DNA of 64,000 nt from Tahibacter harae (lineage in GTDB: Bacteria > Pseudomonadota > Gammaproteobacteria > Xanthomonadales > Rhodanobacteraceae): positions 124,001 through 188,000 of the forward strand of contig NZ_JANFQO010000008.1 of assembly GCF_024437735.1 (NCBI RefSeq), in the 5' to 3' direction. The translations under genes were made by a program, and so were the position numbers. The notes below the pieces were generated by a model. The model did not search any database, had not been told where the DNA came from, and was given only the letters and a program-made list of their open reading frames with translations. Positions 52,723 to 61,051 of the stretch are shown piece by piece; within the stretch, counting starts at the first letter, position 1; each line of letters opens with the position of its first letter.

Positions 52723-53388
52723 TCAGCGGGCGCCCGGCAAATCGAAATCGCCCTTGAGGCGCAGGGCCAGCTCGGTCATCAGCGCGGCCAGGTCTTCGCG
52801 GCCGACCTTGTCGGCGCGCAGCTCGTCGCGGGAACGGCTCAGCGACTGGTTCAGGCGGCCGGCCTGGTCTTTCAGCGCGGCATCCAGATCGGCCAGCGCG
52901 GCGCGCAGGCGTTCCTCGGCCGAGGCCTGCGACTGTTCCAGCGCCTCGATCGCGCCGGTCAGCTCGCCGCGCTGGGTGCGCGCGCCCTGGACCAGGCGGG
53001 TTTCCAGATCGTCCACCGCCGCGGTGCGGTCGTTGACTTCCTGGCGCAGCGCTTTTGAAAGTTTTTCAAATTGCTCGTCCAGGCGTTTTTCCAGCTGGGC
53101 GAAGCGGCGTTCCTGATCCTGGCGCAGGGCGTCGAAATCCGCCTCCAGGCGTTCATTGAGTTCGACGAAGCGGCGCTCGTAGTCGCGCATCTGGCCGCCG
53201 AACAGGATGTCGCGGATCTGGTCGACATTGCGGTCCGCCGCATTGTCGGCGCCGGTTTTCTTATCGCTCACACTGGACTCCGTGGTACTGGGCTGGGCCG
53301 CCGGCCGCGGCGCCGCGGTCACGGCGGGCGCCGCCGCGGCGGCGCTGCGTTTCTTGTTGTCTACGACGGGGTGACGCTTGCTGCCCAT
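52723..53388 (-). CDS. Coiled-coil protein of the GTPase/kinase cassette
   Basis: Soluble protein of 221 residues. A low-complexity Ala/Pro N-terminus (residues 1-45) leads to a conserved-looking start of the helical part (NVDQIRDILFGGQMRDYERR), then about 130 residues of heptad coiled coil (RFVELNERLEADF..., RRFAQLEKRLDEQFEKL...), ending near residue 215. No enzyme motifs. It lies 34 bases after the OmpR-type regulator and 18 before the membrane protein. The IRDILFGGQMRDYE block suggests a dedicated family that travels with these genes; I cannot name it. A scaffold role is inferred. Confidence 0.82.
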   Translation of the reverse strand: MGSKRHPVVDNKKRSAAAAAPAVTAAPRPAAQPSTTESSVSDKKTGADNAADRNVDQIRDILFGGQMRDYERRFVELNERLEADFDALRQDQERRFAQLEKRLDEQFEKLSKALRQEVNDRTAAVDDLETRLVQGARTQRGELTGAIEALEQSQASAEERLRAALADLDAALKDQAGRLNQSLSRSRDELRADKVGREDLAALMTELALRLKGDFDLPGAR

Positions 53389-53422
53389 GGCCTTGCTCCC
53401 TTGCGCGAACAGGCCGGTCGGC

Positions 53423-54121
53423 TCAGGCCTGTTCCAGGCGATACCCATGCTGGTAGACGGCGGTGAGGCGCCAGCCATGCTCGCCGCCGAGTTCCAGCTT
53501 CTTGCGCAGGCGGCTGACATGCGTGTCGACCGTGCGGGTCGACACCTGGGCACTCATGTTCCAGACATTCTCCAACAGTGCGTCGCGGCTGACTATGCGG
53601 CCCTGGCGCCGGAACAGGTAGGTCGCCAGATCGAATTCGCGCTGGGTCAGCTCGATGTCGCGGCCGTCGATGGCGACGCGCCGGCGCATCAGGTCGATGT
53701 GGTAGGGCGGCACGCTCAGGTCGGTGGAATCCTGCGCGTCCACGCCGCGCCGGCGCAGCACCGCGGCGACGCGGGCGAGCAGCTCGGCCTGTTTGGGCGG
53801 CTTCACCACGTAATCGTCGCCGCCGCTCTCCAGGCCCTTGACGATGTCCTCGTCCATGGAGCGGGCGGTAAGGAAGATCACCGGCAGCTCGGCATTGGTG
53901 GAACCGCGGATCCAGGCCAGCACGTCCAGCCCGGTGGCGTCGGGCAGCATCCAGTCCAGCAGCAGCAAATCCACCGCCTCTATGCCCAGCCGGCGGCGGA
54001 ATTCATTGGCGCTGCGGAAAACGCGGGGCGTGTAACCGGCCCGTTCCAGCCACAGGGAGATCAGTTCGGCTTGATCGGCGTCATCTTCGAGAAAGCCGAT
54101 GACCACTTCATGCTTGCTCAT
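53423..54121 (-). CDS. OmpR/PhoB-type response regulator
   Basis: Two-domain regulator of 232 residues. The receiver (1-120) has EDDADQ, phospho-Asp in LLLLDWMLPDATG, FLTARSMDEDIV and YVVKPPKQAEL. The C-terminal winged helix (about 135-230) has ELTQREFDLATYLFRRQGRIVSRDALLENVW and RTVDTHVSRLRKKL, the recognition helix region of the OmpR family. It is the first gene of the five-gene minus-strand cassette. No adjacent classical sensor kinase exists, only the hybrid kinase at the far end. It lies 41 bases after the dodecin gene reads in the opposite sense of transcription order (dodecin is downstream on the map but also minus strand). Confidence 0.93.
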   Translation of the reverse strand: MSKHEVVIGFLEDDADQAELISLWLERAGYTPRVFRSANEFRRRLGIEAVDLLLLDWMLPDATGLDVLAWIRGSTNAELPVIFLTARSMDEDIVKGLESGGDDYVVKPPKQAELLARVAAVLRRRGVDAQDSTDLSVPPYHIDLMRRRVAIDGRDIELTQREFDLATYLFRRQGRIVSRDALLENVWNMSAQVSTRTVDTHVSRLRKKLELGGEHGWRLTAVYQHGYRLEQA

Positions 54122-54163
54122 GCGACTCCTTCCAGCACAAGCGACCGGCCCATTCGCGATTCC

Positions 54164-54367
54164 TCATTCGACGACAAAGTTCACCCGCATGTTCACACGC
54201 CATTCGCGCACGCGACCGTCGTCCTCGGTCACGACCTTGATGTCGTTGACCCAGGCACCCTTCACATTCTTGACGGTGGTGGCCACCTTCAACAGTCCGG
54301 ACTGCACGGCGTCATCGATACCTTTGGTGGACGATGAACTTACTTCAATCACCTTGGCTATGGACAT
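54164..54367 (-). CDS. Dodecin family flavin-binding protein
   Basis: 67-residue dodecin, a dodecameric flavin storage/buffering protein. It has AKVIEVSSSSTKGIDDAVQSGL and VKGAWVNDIKV, with the flavin-stacking Trp, then REWRVNMRVNFVVE, an almost textbook match. A GGGAG ribosome site precedes the ATG and a TACACT hexamer (54439-54434) is a plausible -10. It precedes the OmpR-type regulator by 42 bases on the same strand and could share its transcript, but a functional link is not evident. Confidence 0.94.
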   Translation of the reverse strand: MSIAKVIEVSSSSTKGIDDAVQSGLLKVATTVKNVKGAWVNDIKVVTEDDGRVREWRVNMRVNFVVE

Positions 54368-54632
54368 GGCGAACTCCCTGTTTTGGGGCGGCTCGGGGCA
54401 AAGCATGAAATTTTTTCTGCCCGCACAGGCCGCAGTGTAGCAGCATGCCGTAGCACTGCCACCGCGCTCCGGACTGTGGCGGATGGCGCAATGCAACATG
54501 TCGTTTCATAAAACCGCCATGGCGTCAATCGTAGGGGTTTTCCCCCGCACTTTCCTGAGTACAGTTACCGCCTCCTGCATCAAGCGGGCATTTTTCCCGC
54601 CGCGGCGCCTGCGGCGATCTGCAGAAATGCGC

Positions 54633-55484
54633 TCAACGTCCGGCCAGCAGCGGCGCATAGCCGCTGCGGAAGTCCGCATGGCGCAATTCGTAGCCGCTGG
54701 CGCGCAGGCGCCGGTTGCACAAGCGCTTGCTGCCGACGGCGCGCTCGCCGGAGGCCGCGCCCGGCGGCAGCGGCGGCAGGCGCAGCTGCCGCGCCAGCCA
54801 GGACTGCACCTGATCCAGCGGCACCGGCTCGTCGTCGCTGAGCACATAGCAGGACTGGACCTCCGCCAGCCCGACCAGGTGCGCCAGCGCGCCGGCCACA
54901 TCATCCACATGAATACGATTGGAAAACTCCGGCGCGCCGGCCGGACGCCGCGCCTGCCCGTTGACCACCTGGTCGATCAGGCGGGTGCGGCCCGGCCCGT
55001 AGATGCCGGAACAGCGCGCGACCACCGCGGACACGCCGGCGCCGGCCAGGCGGCGTTCGGCTTCGAGCAGCAGCCGGCCGTTGAAGGCCAGCGGACGGCA
55101 TTCGCTGTCCTCGTCCACCCAGGCGCCGCCATGCTCGCCGTAGACCGCGCTGGAGGATACGAACAGCAGCCGGCGCAGGCCCGCGCCGCGCCGCTGCAGC
55201 GCATCCAGCAGATTGGCCAGGCCATCCAGGAACAGGCCGCGATAGGCCGCCTCGTCGCGCCGGCCGGGCGCGGGCAGGAAGATCACGTCGCGGATATCGT
55301 CGGGCAGATTGCGCAGGCTGGCCGCGTCGGTGAGATCCGCGCGCAGCGGCAGCAGCGGCGCCGGCAGCGCGGCCTCGCTGCGGCGCAGGCCGTAGACGCG
55401 CCGCCCGGCCGCCGCCAGCAGCAGCCCGGCGCGGCAGCCCGCATCGCCGCAGCCGGCCAGCAGCACGGCGCCGGCGTCGCTCAC
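54633..55484 (-). CDS. NAD-dependent epimerase/dehydratase-like SDR protein
   Basis: Extended-SDR protein of 283 residues. The N-terminal Rossmann motif is VLLAGCGDAGCRAGLLLAAAG, as in YeeZ-type proteins. VFLP/VIFLPAPGRRDEAAYRG and LLFVSSSAVYGEHGG follow; the usual YxxxK becomes a degenerate FNGRLLLEAE, so the catalytic Tyr is not obvious. Later come SGIYGPGRTRLIDQVVNG and RIHVDDVAGAL. The GTG start at 55484 overlaps the exosortase stop (GTGA). Its role with exosortase H is unknown; the overlap suggests co-translation. Confidence 0.82.
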   Translation of the reverse strand: MSDAGAVLLAGCGDAGCRAGLLLAAAGRRVYGLRRSEAALPAPLLPLRADLTDAASLRNLPDDIRDVIFLPAPGRRDEAAYRGLFLDGLANLLDALQRRGAGLRRLLFVSSSAVYGEHGGAWVDEDSECRPLAFNGRLLLEAERRLAGAGVSAVVARCSGIYGPGRTRLIDQVVNGQARRPAGAPEFSNRIHVDDVAGALAHLVGLAEVQSCYVLSDDEPVPLDQVQSWLARQLRLPPLPPGAASGERAVGSKRLCNRRLRASGYELRHADFRSGYAPLLAGR

Positions 55485-56023
55485 GCCGCCGCCTCCAGCG
55501 GCGCATCGTCGTCCGACGGCGGCGGCGGTGCGGATTCCTGCGCCGGCGGCCGCGGCAGATAGCGCAGCCACAGCAGGAACATGACCAGCGCGTCGAGCAC
55601 GATCAGCGCCTGCCAGATGTAACTGTGGAACCACTCGAACCAGACCGAATTCCACTGGTGCAGGTAGTACAGGCTGATGATGCGCACCAGGTTCAGCGCC
55701 TGGATCGCCAGCGTGCCCAGCACCACGCCGATCAGCTTGTGCGACCAGCGCGCCGGAAACGCGAGCATGGCCGAGACCAGGATGATTACCGCCTCTATGC
55801 CGTTGCAGACGCGCTCGATGGAAACGGCCAGGCCGGTAGCGACGCTGTAGATCACCTTGCCGTGGGCTACCGCATCGCCGCCGAACAGGTCGATGATGCT
55901 GGCCGAGATCGTCGCCAGCAGCGCGTTGAACGGGTTGATGACGTGCACTTCGACCACGGTCAGCACGTCGAGCGTGAACAGCACCAGCAGGGAAGCCAGG
56001 AAAATGACGATGAATCGGAGCAT
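55481..56023 (-). CDS. xrtH: Exosortase H
   Basis: Integral membrane cysteine transpeptidase-like protein of 180 residues. Five or so hydrophobic helices are seen. Catalytic residues of the exosortase/archaeosortase family are visible: Cys in SIERVCNGIEAVIIL, Arg in LNLVRIISLYYLHQ, His in EWFHSYIWQ. The short length and the block PFNALLATISASIIDLFGGDAVAHG fit exosortase H, whose known targets carry IPTL-CTERM tails. No IPTL-CTERM protein is encoded in this window, so targets must be elsewhere. The C-terminus is Pro/Asp/Ala-rich. It overlaps the SDR gene. Confidence 0.9.
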   Translation of the reverse strand: MLRFIVIFLASLLVLFTLDVLTVVEVHVINPFNALLATISASIIDLFGGDAVAHGKVIYSVATGLAVSIERVCNGIEAVIILVSAMLAFPARWSHKLIGVVLGTLAIQALNLVRIISLYYLHQWNSVWFEWFHSYIWQALIVLDALVMFLLWLRYLPRPPAQESAPPPPSDDDAPLEAAA

Positions 56024-56194
56024 GACGGACGCACGAGGGCTGGAATCGCACTAGCTTACGCCCGCGCACCCGCCGCGGGCCAACCCGCGAACGCGGGGCC
56101 GCGCCTTGACGCGGTCTTTACACCGGCCGCCCCCCGGCGCCGCGACGCCGCGCTCATAACCAATCCGACGCAAAAGCCGCGCCGGGGCGCGTGC

Positions 56195-56200
56195 TAGGAT
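56195..56200 (+). promoter_or_regulatory. -10 element close to the aroK start (possible leaderless transcript)
   Basis: TAGGAT lies six bases before the aroK ATG (GTGCTAGGATCCGGGCATG). A start site at the usual distance would fall on or beside the initiation codon. There is no ribosome site and no good -35. Confidence 0.4.
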
Positions 56201-56206
56201 CCGGGC

Positions 56207-56755
56207 ATGAATCCCGCTCCAAACCTGTTCCTGATCGGTCCCATGGGTGCCGGCAAGACCACGATAGGCCGGCGCCTGGCCGAGCAACTGCAGCTGCCGT
56301 TCCATGACCTGGATCATGTGATCGAAGAACAGACCGGCGCCGCCATTCCGCTGATCTTCGAACTCGAAGGCGAAGCCGGCTTCCGCCGCCGCGAATGTGC
56401 TGCGCTGGCCGACTGTACCGCGCTGGACGGCATCGTCCTGGCCACCGGCGGCGGTGCGGTGCTGGATCCGCACAATCGCGAGCTGCTGGCTGCGCGCGGC
56501 TTCATCGTCTATCTGGAAACCGCCGTCGACATCCAGCTCAGCCGCCTCGCCCGCGACCGCAAGCGGCCGCTGCTGGCCGCGCCGGACCGGCGCGAGCGGC
56601 TGGAGCAGATGGCCGCCCTGCGCAACCCCCTCTACCGCAGCATTGCCGATCTCACCGTGATCTCCGACAACGAACATGCGGCCCACGTGGCCAGTGAACT
56701 GATCCAGCGCCTGCAGCAGCAATGGCGGCGCGAACCGGCGCCGGCCGCCGCATGA
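56207..56755 (+). CDS. aroK: Shikimate kinase
   Basis: P-loop kinase of 182 residues phosphorylating shikimate in the chorismate pathway. It has Walker [16 protein letters not shown], the [11 protein letters not shown] substrate motif, [18 protein letters not shown] and the lid arginine in RDRKRPLL, all characteristic. Its stop overlaps the aroB ATG (ATGA), so the pair is coupled, the standard arrangement. Confidence 0.97.
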   Translation: MNPAPNLFLIGPMGAGKTTIGRRLAEQLQLPFHDLDHVIEEQTGAAIPLIFELEGEAGFRRRECAALADCTALDGIVLATGGGAVLDPHNRELLAARGFIVYLETAVDIQLSRLARDRKRPLLAAPDRRERLEQMAALRNPLYRSIADLTVISDNEHAAHVASELIQRLQQQWRREPAPAAA

Positions 56756-57834
56756 GCCTGGCCCGGCAGCTCGACGTAGTCCTGGGTCCGCGCAGTTATC
56801 CGATCTGGATAGGCCAGGGGCTGCTCGCCGACAGCGGGCGCTGGCGCAGCGTGATCCGCGGCCGCCACGTGCTGGTGGTCAGCAACGAGACCGTGGCGCC
56901 GCTGTATCTCGACGCGGTACTGCGCGGCCTGGACGGCCTGCACTCGGCCAGCCTGGTGCTGCCCGACGGCGAACAGCACAAGTCGCTGGCGCGCTGTGCG
57001 GAGGTGCTGGATGCGCTGGCCGCGCTCAAGGCCAACCGCGACGCCTGCGTGATCGCACTGGGCGGCGGCGTCATCGGCGACCTCGCCGGCTTCGCCGCGG
57101 CCTGCTGGATGCGCGGTGTGGATTTCCTGCAGATCCCCACCACCCTGCTCGCCCAGGTCGATTCCTCCGTCGGCGGCAAGACCGGCGTGAACCTGCCGGC
57201 CGGCAAGAACCTGGTCGGCGCCTTCCACCAGCCGCGCGGCGTGGTCATAGACACCGACACCCTGGCCACGCTGCCGCCGCGCGAGTACCGCTCCGGCCTG
57301 GCCGAAGTGGTCAAGTACGGCGCTATCGGCGATGCGGAATTCTTCGCCTGGCTGCAGCGCAACGCCGCCGCGCTGGCCGCGCGCGAACCCGCCGCGCTGG
57401 GCGAGGCCATCGCGCGCAGCTGCCTGCACAAGGCCGGCGTGGTCGCCCGCGACGAGCGCGAGGAAGGCGAGCGCGCCCTGCTCAACTTCGGCCATACCTT
57501 CGGCCACGCGCTGGAAACCTTCTCCGGCTACGGCCAGCTGCTGCACGGCGAGGCCGTGGCCATAGGCATGGTACTGGCCGCGCAGCTGTCGCAGCAGTTG
57601 GGCCGCGCGCCCTCACGGGATACCCAGGCACTGATCGCGCTGCTGCAGGCGCTGGACCTGCCCACCGCCCTGCCCGCCGGCAGCGACGCCGAGGAACTGC
57701 TGCGCCTGATGTACCTGGACAAGAAGAACCTCAGCGGCCATCTGCGCCTGATCCTCTGGCGCGGCATAGGCGCGGCGGAAATCGTGCCGGGCGTGGCCGA
57801 CGCGGCGATACGGCCGGTGCTGCGGGCCGCCTGA
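56752..57834 (+). CDS. aroB: 3-dehydroquinate synthase
   Basis: NAD- and metal-dependent cyclase of 360 residues, second step of the shikimate pathway. It has [64 protein letters not shown] (cited in part), [24 protein letters not shown] and [10 protein letters not shown], with the metal-binding His residues. The start at 56752 overlaps aroK. A 245-base space without a gene follows before the WGR gene. Confidence 0.97.
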   Translation: MSLARQLDVVLGPRSYPIWIGQGLLADSGRWRSVIRGRHVLVVSNETVAPLYLDAVLRGLDGLHSASLVLPDGEQHKSLARCAEVLDALAALKANRDACVIALGGGVIGDLAGFAAACWMRGVDFLQIPTTLLAQVDSSVGGKTGVNLPAGKNLVGAFHQPRGVVIDTDTLATLPPREYRSGLAEVVKYGAIGDAEFFAWLQRNAAALAAREPAALGEAIARSCLHKAGVVARDEREEGERALLNFGHTFGHALETFSGYGQLLHGEAVAIGMVLAAQLSQQLGRAPSRDTQALIALLQALDLPTALPAGSDAEELLRLMYLDKKNLSGHLRLILWRGIGAAEIVPGVADAAIRPVLRAA

Positions 57835-58065
57835 AACCGCCGTGCGAACGCTTGAAACCGCACAGGCGCGCCGCAGCCTTGCCCGGCACGGCCGGCACTG
57901 GAGTACATCCGCTGCCGCAGGCGCGCCCTGAACGGCGCCGCGTGACGCCGCCGGAGCCGGGCAGACGCCGCGGAATCCTGCCCTGCCTGGCCGAGACGGC
58001 GATCCGCCGGTGTTGCAGGCCGTCCCAAGCCGCGCCGCGTGCGACACCGGCGCGGCCAGGGCCGC

Positions 58066-58071
58066 TACAAT
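58066..58071 (+). promoter_or_regulatory. -10 element close to the WGR gene start (possible leaderless transcript)
   Basis: GCTACAATCGGCGTCCATG: TACAAT ends eight bases before the ATG at 58080. No ribosome site is present. The arrangement is the same as for algH and aroK. Confidence 0.4.
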
Positions 58072-58079
58072 CGGCGTCC

Positions 58080-58340
58080 ATGCGCATCTACATGCAAACC
58101 CAACCGGTCGCCGCGGAGCCTCCGCGCTACTACGAAGTCATCCTGCAACAGGACCTGCTCGGCGGCTGGACCCTGTACCGTGAATGGGGCCAGCAGGGCG
58201 GCCGCAGCAGCAGCAAGCGCGAGGTCTATCTGGAGCGCGACGACGCGCTCAACGCCTTCGCCCAGGCCCGCGACGCCCAGGTCAAGCGCGGCTTCCGCGT
58301 GGTCTTCAGTCAGGGCCTGGAGGCGCCGCATGTACGCTGA
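58080..58340 (+). CDS. Small WGR-domain protein
   Basis: 86-residue protein consisting of little more than a WGR domain: RYYEVILQQDLLGGWTLYREWGQQGG with the name-giving Trp-Gly-(Arg position here Gln), followed by SSSKREVYLERDDALNAFAQARDAQVKRGF. WGR domains are nucleic-acid-binding modules in PARPs, molybdate-associated and antitoxin-like proteins; stand-alone mini-WGR proteins are poorly characterised. The ATG at 58080 is used (another Met at codon 5). It overlaps the SPOR gene by 11 bases and sits in the aroB-SPOR-hemE string, where it is not usual, so it may be a lineage-specific insertion. Confidence 0.82.
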   Translation: MRIYMQTQPVAAEPPRYYEVILQQDLLGGWTLYREWGQQGGRSSSKREVYLERDDALNAFAQARDAQVKRGFRVVFSQGLEAPHVR

Positions 58341-59778
58341 GCGCCGCGCGCCGCTGCTGCTCTGGGCCCTGGGACTGGCCTGGACCGCTCCGCTGGCGGC
58401 GCAGGACGAACACATCTTTGAACCCGGGACCCGGCATGTCTGCGTGCCGGCCGCCAGCGGCCAGGGCTGGGACTGCAGCTCCGCCGAGGCTCCGCCGGCC
58501 GCGGCCGCCGAACGCCCGCGCGAACCGCGCCTGCGCAGCAGCAGCGAAATCCCCGACGATCCCGCGCCGCCGGCAGCCATCGCAGCACCTGCGGAAGCCG
58601 AACCGGCCACGCGCGTGGAAAGCCTGCCGGCCCAGCCCGCGGCCGCGGCACCAGCCCGGGCCGGTGCGCCGGCGCGGAGCGCGGACTCCGCCGCCGGCAA
58701 CAGCACCGGTTCCAGTGTGCGCGCCGGCACCACAGCCGGCTCCGGCGCAAGCGCCAGTTCCGGCGCCGCAGCCACCGGCCACACTGCTCCGGCAAAGACA
58801 GCCAGCCAGGCAAGTGCAAACGACGCCCGCTCGCGCCGCGTACCCAGCTATCTGCTCGCCCCTGAATCGCGCGAGGCGCACAGCGACAGCAGTCCGCCGC
58901 GCAGCGAACCGGCAGCGGCAGGGACGGCGCCTGCGGCGTCGACAGCCGCGGCAACGCCGGCGCGCGGCGAATCCGCACCGGCAGCGCAAGCCACCGCAGC
59001 AGCGCCGGCCGCCGCACCCGCGCGCGCAGCAACGCCTGGCGCAGCGACCGCGCCGCCAGCAGCAAGCCGGCACGCACCGGAGGCCGCGGCAACAGCCGGC
59101 GCGACCGAAGCGGCGACAGCCTCCGCCCAGCCTGCCGCGAACGCGCAGGCCAGCACGGACACACGAGCGGCCGCGACCAGGCCGGAAACCGCTTCTCAGG
59201 ACTCCGCAGCAACGACGACGACTTCCACGCGGACCAGCCCGGCAACGGCAGCGGCTTCGCCAGATTCCACGTCCGGCCAGTCCACGGCCGCGCCCTCGGC
59301 ACCGGCGACACAGCCAGGATCGACCCGACCCGCGTCTGCGGCCACGGCATCGCAGCCCACCACCGCACCGCCGGCCGCCTCACCGACTTCACCCACCGCC
59401 GCATCGGCCACCAACACGGCTGCAAGCGCCGGCCCCACGTCCAGCAGCAGCGCCGCTGCACCGGCCGGCAACACCGTACTGCGCGGCAGCGCCGAATTCC
59501 GCCGCCTGGGCGACGGCCGCTTCGTGCTGGAGCTGGCCAGCGGCAGCGACCGCAGCGCCGTGGAATACGAGGCCGGCCGCATCGCACCCACGCGCGGCGA
59601 GATCTATCTGCTGCCGCTGAGCCGCGACGGTGCGCCCTGGTATCTGGCCGTCTGGGGCGACTTCGACACCGTCGATGCCGCGCGCGCCGCCCGCGGCGAA
59701 GCCATCGCCGTCGGCGCCATGCGCGCCGGCTGGCCACGCCGCGCCGGGCCGCTGAAGCAGGAGCTGCGCGGACAATGA
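58330..59778 (+). CDS. SPOR-domain cell-envelope protein with long low-complexity region
   Basis: Exported protein of 482 residues: signal peptide at about 1-24 (LLLWALGLAWTAPLAAQ), a short mature domain with one Cys pair (HVCVPAASGQGWDCSS), then about 300 residues rich in Ala, Ser, Thr and Pro, and a C-terminal SPOR-like domain (about 395-475: RFVLELASGSDRSAVE, EIYLLPLSRDGAPWYLAVWGDF). SPOR domains bind denuded septal peptidoglycan; DamX-like genes between aroB and hemE or dam are common. It overlaps the WGR gene. The low-complexity stretch is probably a flexible periplasmic tether. Confidence 0.83.
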   Translation: MYAERRAPLLLWALGLAWTAPLAAQDEHIFEPGTRHVCVPAASGQGWDCSSAEAPPAAAAERPREPRLRSSSEIPDDPAPPAAIAAPAEAEPATRVESLPAQPAAAAPARAGAPARSADSAAGNSTGSSVRAGTTAGSGASASSGAAATGHTAPAKTASQASANDARSRRVPSYLLAPESREAHSDSSPPRSEPAAAGTAPAASTAAATPARGESAPAAQATAAAPAAAPARAATPGAATAPPAASRHAPEAAATAGATEAATASAQPAANAQASTDTRAAATRPETASQDSAATTTTSTRTSPATAAASPDSTSGQSTAAPSAPATQPGSTRPASAATASQPTTAPPAASPTSPTAASATNTAASAGPTSSSSAAAPAGNTVLRGSAEFRRLGDGRFVLELASGSDRSAVEYEAGRIAPTRGEIYLLPLSRDGAPWYLAVWGDFDTVDAARAARGEAIAVGAMRAGWPRRAGPLKQELRGQ

Positions 59779-59922
59779 TCCCGCCCGGCCGCCGCCGCGC
59801 GACGGCGCAGCGGCGCTGCCCGCGCCAGGCGGCCCGGCCGGCCACGGCGGGTCCGTTGCGGCATCTGCGACCGCGCAGCCGGCCGTCCACATCAAGACAA
59901 TTCCCCAATCCAGGTTGCCCGA

Positions 59923-60969
59923 ATGAAAAACGATCGTTTCCTGCGCGCCCTGCGCTGCGAGCCGGTGGACTGCACGCCGGTATGGCTGATGCGCCAGGCC
60001 GGCCGCTATCTGCCGGAATACCGCGCCACGCGCGCGCAGGCCGGCAGCTTCATGGCCCTGTGCACCAATCCGGAACTGGCCTGCGAAGTCACCCTGCAGC
60101 CGCTGCGGCGCTTCGCGCTGGATGCGGCCATCCTGTTCTCCGACATCCTCACCGTGCCCGACGCCATGGGCCTGGGCCTGCATTTCGCCGAAGGCGAAGG
60201 CCCCAAGTTCCGCAACCCCGTGCGCAGCGCGGCCGACATAGACCGCCTCGGCCAGCCCGATCCGGAAGGCGAACTGCGTTACGTCATGGATGCCGTGCGC
60301 ACGATCCGGCGCGAGCTGGACGGCCGCGTGCCGCTGATCGGCTTCGCCGGCAGTCCCTGGACCCTGGCCTGCTACATGGTGCAGGGCGAAGGCTCGGCGA
60401 ATTTCCCGCTGCCCAAGGCCATGCTGTGGAACGAGCCGCAGCAGATGCACCGGCTGCTGGATATCGTCGCGCGCTCGGTCGCCAGCTATCTCGCCGCCCA
60501 GGCCGCCGCCGGCGCCCAGGCGCTGATGGTGTTCGATACCTGGGGCGGCCTGCTCGCACCGGCCCAGTTCCAGGAATTCTCGCTGCGCTACCTGGGCCAG
60601 ATCGTGGCCGAACTCAAGGCGGATCCGCGCGCCCGCGAGGTGCCCGTGATCCTGTTTTCCAAGGGCGCCAACGGCCACCTGCCTGGCCTGGCCGCGACAG
60701 GCTGCAACGGCCTGGGCGTAGACTGGACCATGGACCTGTCCAGCGCGCGCGCGCTGGTCGGCCCGCATATCGCCCTGCAAGGCAACCTCGACCCGGCCGC
60801 GCTGCAGGCCTCACCCGAGGCGATCCGCCGCGAAGTCGCCCGCGTGCTGGCCAGCCACGGCAAGAACCCCGGCCATATCTTCAACCTGGGCCACGGCATC
60901 ACGCCGGATGTGAAGCCCGAGCATGTGGCAGCGCTGGTCGAGGCCGTGCACGAGCTGAGCCAGGCTTGA
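59923..60969 (+). CDS. hemE: Uroporphyrinogen decarboxylase
   Basis: Heme-pathway enzyme of 348 residues converting uroporphyrinogen III to coproporphyrinogen III. It has [29 protein letters not shown] (cited in part: [16 protein letters not shown]), [39 protein letters not shown] and [15 protein letters not shown], all HemE signatures. The ATG at 59923 fits the family. The 144-base gap after the SPOR gene has a GACAAT hexamer that may be a -10. A hairpin built from heptamer-like sequence follows the stop. Confidence 0.97.
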   Translation: MKNDRFLRALRCEPVDCTPVWLMRQAGRYLPEYRATRAQAGSFMALCTNPELACEVTLQPLRRFALDAAILFSDILTVPDAMGLGLHFAEGEGPKFRNPVRSAADIDRLGQPDPEGELRYVMDAVRTIRRELDGRVPLIGFAGSPWTLACYMVQGEGSANFPLPKAMLWNEPQQMHRLLDIVARSVASYLAAQAAAGAQALMVFDTWGGLLAPAQFQEFSLRYLGQIVAELKADPRAREVPVILFSKGANGHLPGLAATGCNGLGVDWTMDLSSARALVGPHIALQGNLDPAALQASPEAIRREVARVLASHGKNPGHIFNLGHGITPDVKPEHVAALVEAVHELSQA

Positions 60970-60990
60970 GAAGCCGGGATCCGGAATCGG

Positions 60991-61022
60991 AGATTCGGGA
61001 TTTGTAAAGAAATCCCGGATCT
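60991..61022. terminator. Hairpin between convergent hemE and the NTF2-like gene
   Basis: A 13-base stem AGATTCGGGATTT (60991-61003) pairs with AAATCCCGGATCT (61010-61022) with one G-T wobble around GTAAAG. The arms are GGGATTC-type heptamers in inverted arrangement. Bidirectional termination is plausible; the U-run is short. Confidence 0.5.
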
Positions 61023-61051
61023 CGAACCAAATACGAATATCGGATCCCGAC

